This document shows, piece after piece, positions 40,731-42,150 of a stretch of DNA of 42,150 nucleotides; position 1 is the first letter of the stretch, and each line of letters opens with the position of its first letter. The translations under genes and the position numbers were made by a program. Source of the DNA: a virus; IMG/VR virus record IMGVR_UViG_3300013126_000076, positions 1 to 42,150 of that record; one strand, written 5' to 3'. Below the pieces are notes generated by a model. It worked only from the letters and a program-made list of their open reading frames with translations. It was not told where the DNA came from and did not search any database.

Positions 40731-41881
40731 AAAACATTAATGTAGAATATGATATGGATGAAAATGATCTGGATATCATTCTTCGGGATATTGTAAAAGA
40801 ACATAAAACAAAACCCAATCTAGCTTATATTTTTGAAAATTACAGCAACCTGCTTTCTGTGTTCAAACCCCATGTAATCAAAAAAGTTCTGGACGGTATT
40901 GAAGAAGATTACAAACATGCACCCAATGAAGGTGAGGAATCCGGAACAACTTTATCCGTGAGTCCAAAAGCTGCTCTGGCTAAAGCAAAAGAAGCAATAA
41001 AAAATTTAGAAAAAGATAATCAGCAGTTGGCAAAAATAATAGATGCCCAACCTGATTTGATTAAAGTGATGATTCGAACTAGAGATTTGTTTCCTTACAA
41101 ATTTCGGGGAGACAGTGAAGTGATACAATTTATTAAAAAAGCTATTGGTCCGGAAGCTTTTAAACTGGCATATCACGCCGAAAACCAAGCCAATCAATTT
41201 GAAGATGAACCGCACGATATTGAAAGTGATCCGGAAAGCATGAAAGAAGAAAGCAATTTTGCCCGGGCTTATGACAAGCTCATGGGTAATCTGAATGAAT
41301 CTCATGTTCCAGAAGGTGATGATGAAGGTCGCATGCTTGAATATCAGCTTCGTACCATCCGGGATGAAATTGATGAATTGCTTCCTCTTATCCAACCCAA
41401 CGATCAATTTGAAGGTTGGGTGCAAAGCAAGGTTACTTTGGCAAAAGATTATGTTTCGGCTGTTAAAGACTATCTGACACAACATCACGCTGAATATCAT
41501 AGCGATGATGATGGTGATCGGGGAAGTCATGATTTGAGTGATGATGCAGAGGCTTTGGCCAGTGCAGGTTACGGGACCGATGAAGATTATGGTTATTATG
41601 GTGGGGATGAAGATGGCGAAGAAGTAAAAGAAGGTGTAGTTATGGAAAAGAAAGGTGCGCGTTGCACCAAGGTAACCGGTCAAATGCAATCAACGCGTAG
41701 TGATAAAAAATACATGCGTTGTACACGGGTAGGAGGGAAGCTAAAGCGAGTGCATTATGGTGATCCTAAAAGAAGAATTAAAAAGTCTAATCCTAAAAAA
41801 CGTCGTTCATTTCGGGCACGTCATAAATGTTCCACTGCAAAACCCGGTACAGCCAAATACTTCAGTTGTAAAAATTGGTAA
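40727..41881 (+). CDS. Acidic-basic bipartite virion/DNA-associated protein
   Basis: 384 residues. Residues 1-260 are helical and acidic; residues about 255-305 are extremely acidic (YHSDDDGDRGSHD, DEDYGYYGGDEDGEE). After KEG near 306 the last 75 residues are strongly basic with Cys pairs, KKRRSFRARHKCSTAKPGTA and YFSCKNW. I recall similar Cys-containing basic tails in other large phages, from memory only. A DNA-condensing internal protein whose acidic part shields the tail before proteolysis is an inference. The start overlaps the ArdC-like stop (ATGA). Confidence 0.7.
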   Translation: MKNINVEYDMDENDLDIILRDIVKEHKTKPNLAYIFENYSNLLSVFKPHVIKKVLDGIEEDYKHAPNEGEESGTTLSVSPKAALAKAKEAIKNLEKDNQQLAKIIDAQPDLIKVMIRTRDLFPYKFRGDSEVIQFIKKAIGPEAFKLAYHAENQANQFEDEPHDIESDPESMKEESNFARAYDKLMGNLNESHVPEGDDEGRMLEYQLRTIRDEIDELLPLIQPNDQFEGWVQSKVTLAKDYVSAVKDYLTQHHAEYHSDDDGDRGSHDLSDDAEALASAGYGTDEDYGYYGGDEDGEEVKEGVVMEKKGARCTKVTGQMQSTRSDKKYMRCTRVGGKLKRVHYGDPKRRIKKSNPKKRRSFRARHKCSTAKPGTAKYFSCKNW

Positions 41882-41886
41882 CACAA

Positions 41887-42075
41887 ATGAACTTTAATGA
41901 TCTAGTAACTCAGCTTCTTGAAGAAGCCACCAAGAAAAAAGCCAAACACGATGCTTGTTATCACAAAGTAAAACGCCGATATAAAGTTTTTCCAAGTGCC
42001 TATGCTTCTGGGGCTATATCGGCATGCAGAAAACGCGGTGCTAAAAACTGGGGCAATAAAAGCAAAAAGAAATGA
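41887..42075 (+). CDS. Small basic protein of a widespread marine-phage type
   Basis: 62 residues from the ATG at 41887. The N-terminus MNFNDLVTQLLEE-A is the packaging-like peptide. The body CYHKVKRRYKVFPSAYASGA followed by CRKRGAKNWGNKSKKK belongs to a small basic protein type I recall from large phages and algal viruses. It may bind DNA inside the capsid. The stop overlaps the next start (ATGA). Confidence 0.72.
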   Translation: MNFNDLVTQLLEEATKKKAKHDACYHKVKRRYKVFPSAYASGAISACRKRGAKNWGNKSKKK

Positions 42076-42150
42076 CCCAAAACTTTGATAACTTGGTTGA
42101 TTCCCTGATCAACGAAGCCAAGTTTTCTCTTGAAAAGAAATACGGTCTTC
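42072..42150 (+). CDS. Late protein with packaging-like N-terminus, 3' end outside window
   Basis: Only 26 residues are visible: MTQNFDNLVDSLINE-A followed by KFSLEKKYG. The LINE-A site is an excellent match to the T4 prohead-protease consensus. It is coupled to the previous gene by ATGA. Confidence 0.65.
   Translation, partial: MTQNFDNLVDSLINEAKFSLEKKYGL

Noticed and set aside
41006-41689. 227-residue minus-strand frame under the acidic protein gene
   Set aside because: It is the reverse of acidic Asp/Glu codons, giving an artificial Ile/Phe-rich product; the plus frame is coupled by ATGA to its neighbours.
1-42150. tRNA genes, CRISPR arrays or insertion sequences
   Set aside because: None was seen by eye; genes are packed too closely for an unnoticed tRNA cluster, although a dedicated tRNA scan was not possible.

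Overview
The window is a gene-dense piece of a large tailed phage genome with a T4-type replication and late-transcription core (Caudoviricetes, myovirus-like). The evidence is recognisable homologues of T4 gp5, gp32, gp41, gp43, gp45 (probable), gp46, gp47, gp55, UvsW, UvsX and UvsY, short overlapping genes on both strands, and a repeated late-promoter-like box (consensus NNTAAATA, best copies TATAAATA). The sequences are clearly diverged from coliphage T4. The host is unknown; good Shine-Dalgarno sites exist (9536, 23427, 8319) but many genes lack one. No gene-free stretch longer than about 100 bases was seen, and no tRNA, rRNA, CRISPR array or insertion sequence.

Layout. 1-10.9 kb holds virion and lysis genes: the end of a structural gene, a P-loop kinase-like protein, a baseplate murein-active protein, the gp5-like hub/spike, a collar-domain tail fibre, and a minus-strand set of cell-wall enzymes (GH108 endolysin, CHAP/NlpC-like protein, 3D-domain protein, SleB-type hydrolase). 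An HNH endonuclease sits among them. 10.9-15.7 kb holds three tandem paralogous seven-bladed beta-propeller fibres with a tail-fibre-assembly-like gene. 15.7-17.6 kb holds a sugar-nucleotide reductase and small unknown genes. 17.6-35.6 kb is two long minus-strand replication/recombination operons. In reading order the first is uvsY, uvsW, gp55 (split by an intein), gp47, gp46, a GT4 glycosyltransferase and DNA polymerase. The second is an Sm-like unknown, uvsX, a GT-A glycosyltransferase, the gp41 helicase, a DHH phosphoesterase, unknowns, gp32 and the probable clamp. 35.6-42.15 kb is mostly plus-strand: GIY-YIG endonuclease, metallophosphoesterase, two proteins made of four winged-helix-like repeats behind a palindromic promoter, an ArdC-like antirestriction metalloprotease and several small basic proteins.

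How it fits together. UvsY/UvsX/UvsW, gp46/47, gp32, gp41 and gp43 make a recombination-dependent replisome. gp55 would read the NNTAAATA late boxes. These boxes lie 5-6 or exactly 11 bases before the start codon, so many late mRNAs may be leaderless. A set of late genes shares a short amphipathic N-terminus ending in a (L/I)xE site, resembling the T4 capsid-targeting sequence cut by the prohead protease. This suggests a suite of packaged, injected proteins. The most striking is the ArdC-like protein. The other top observations are a baseplate 3D domain apparently split by an inserted L,D-transpeptidase-like domain, and the intein in the late sigma factor.
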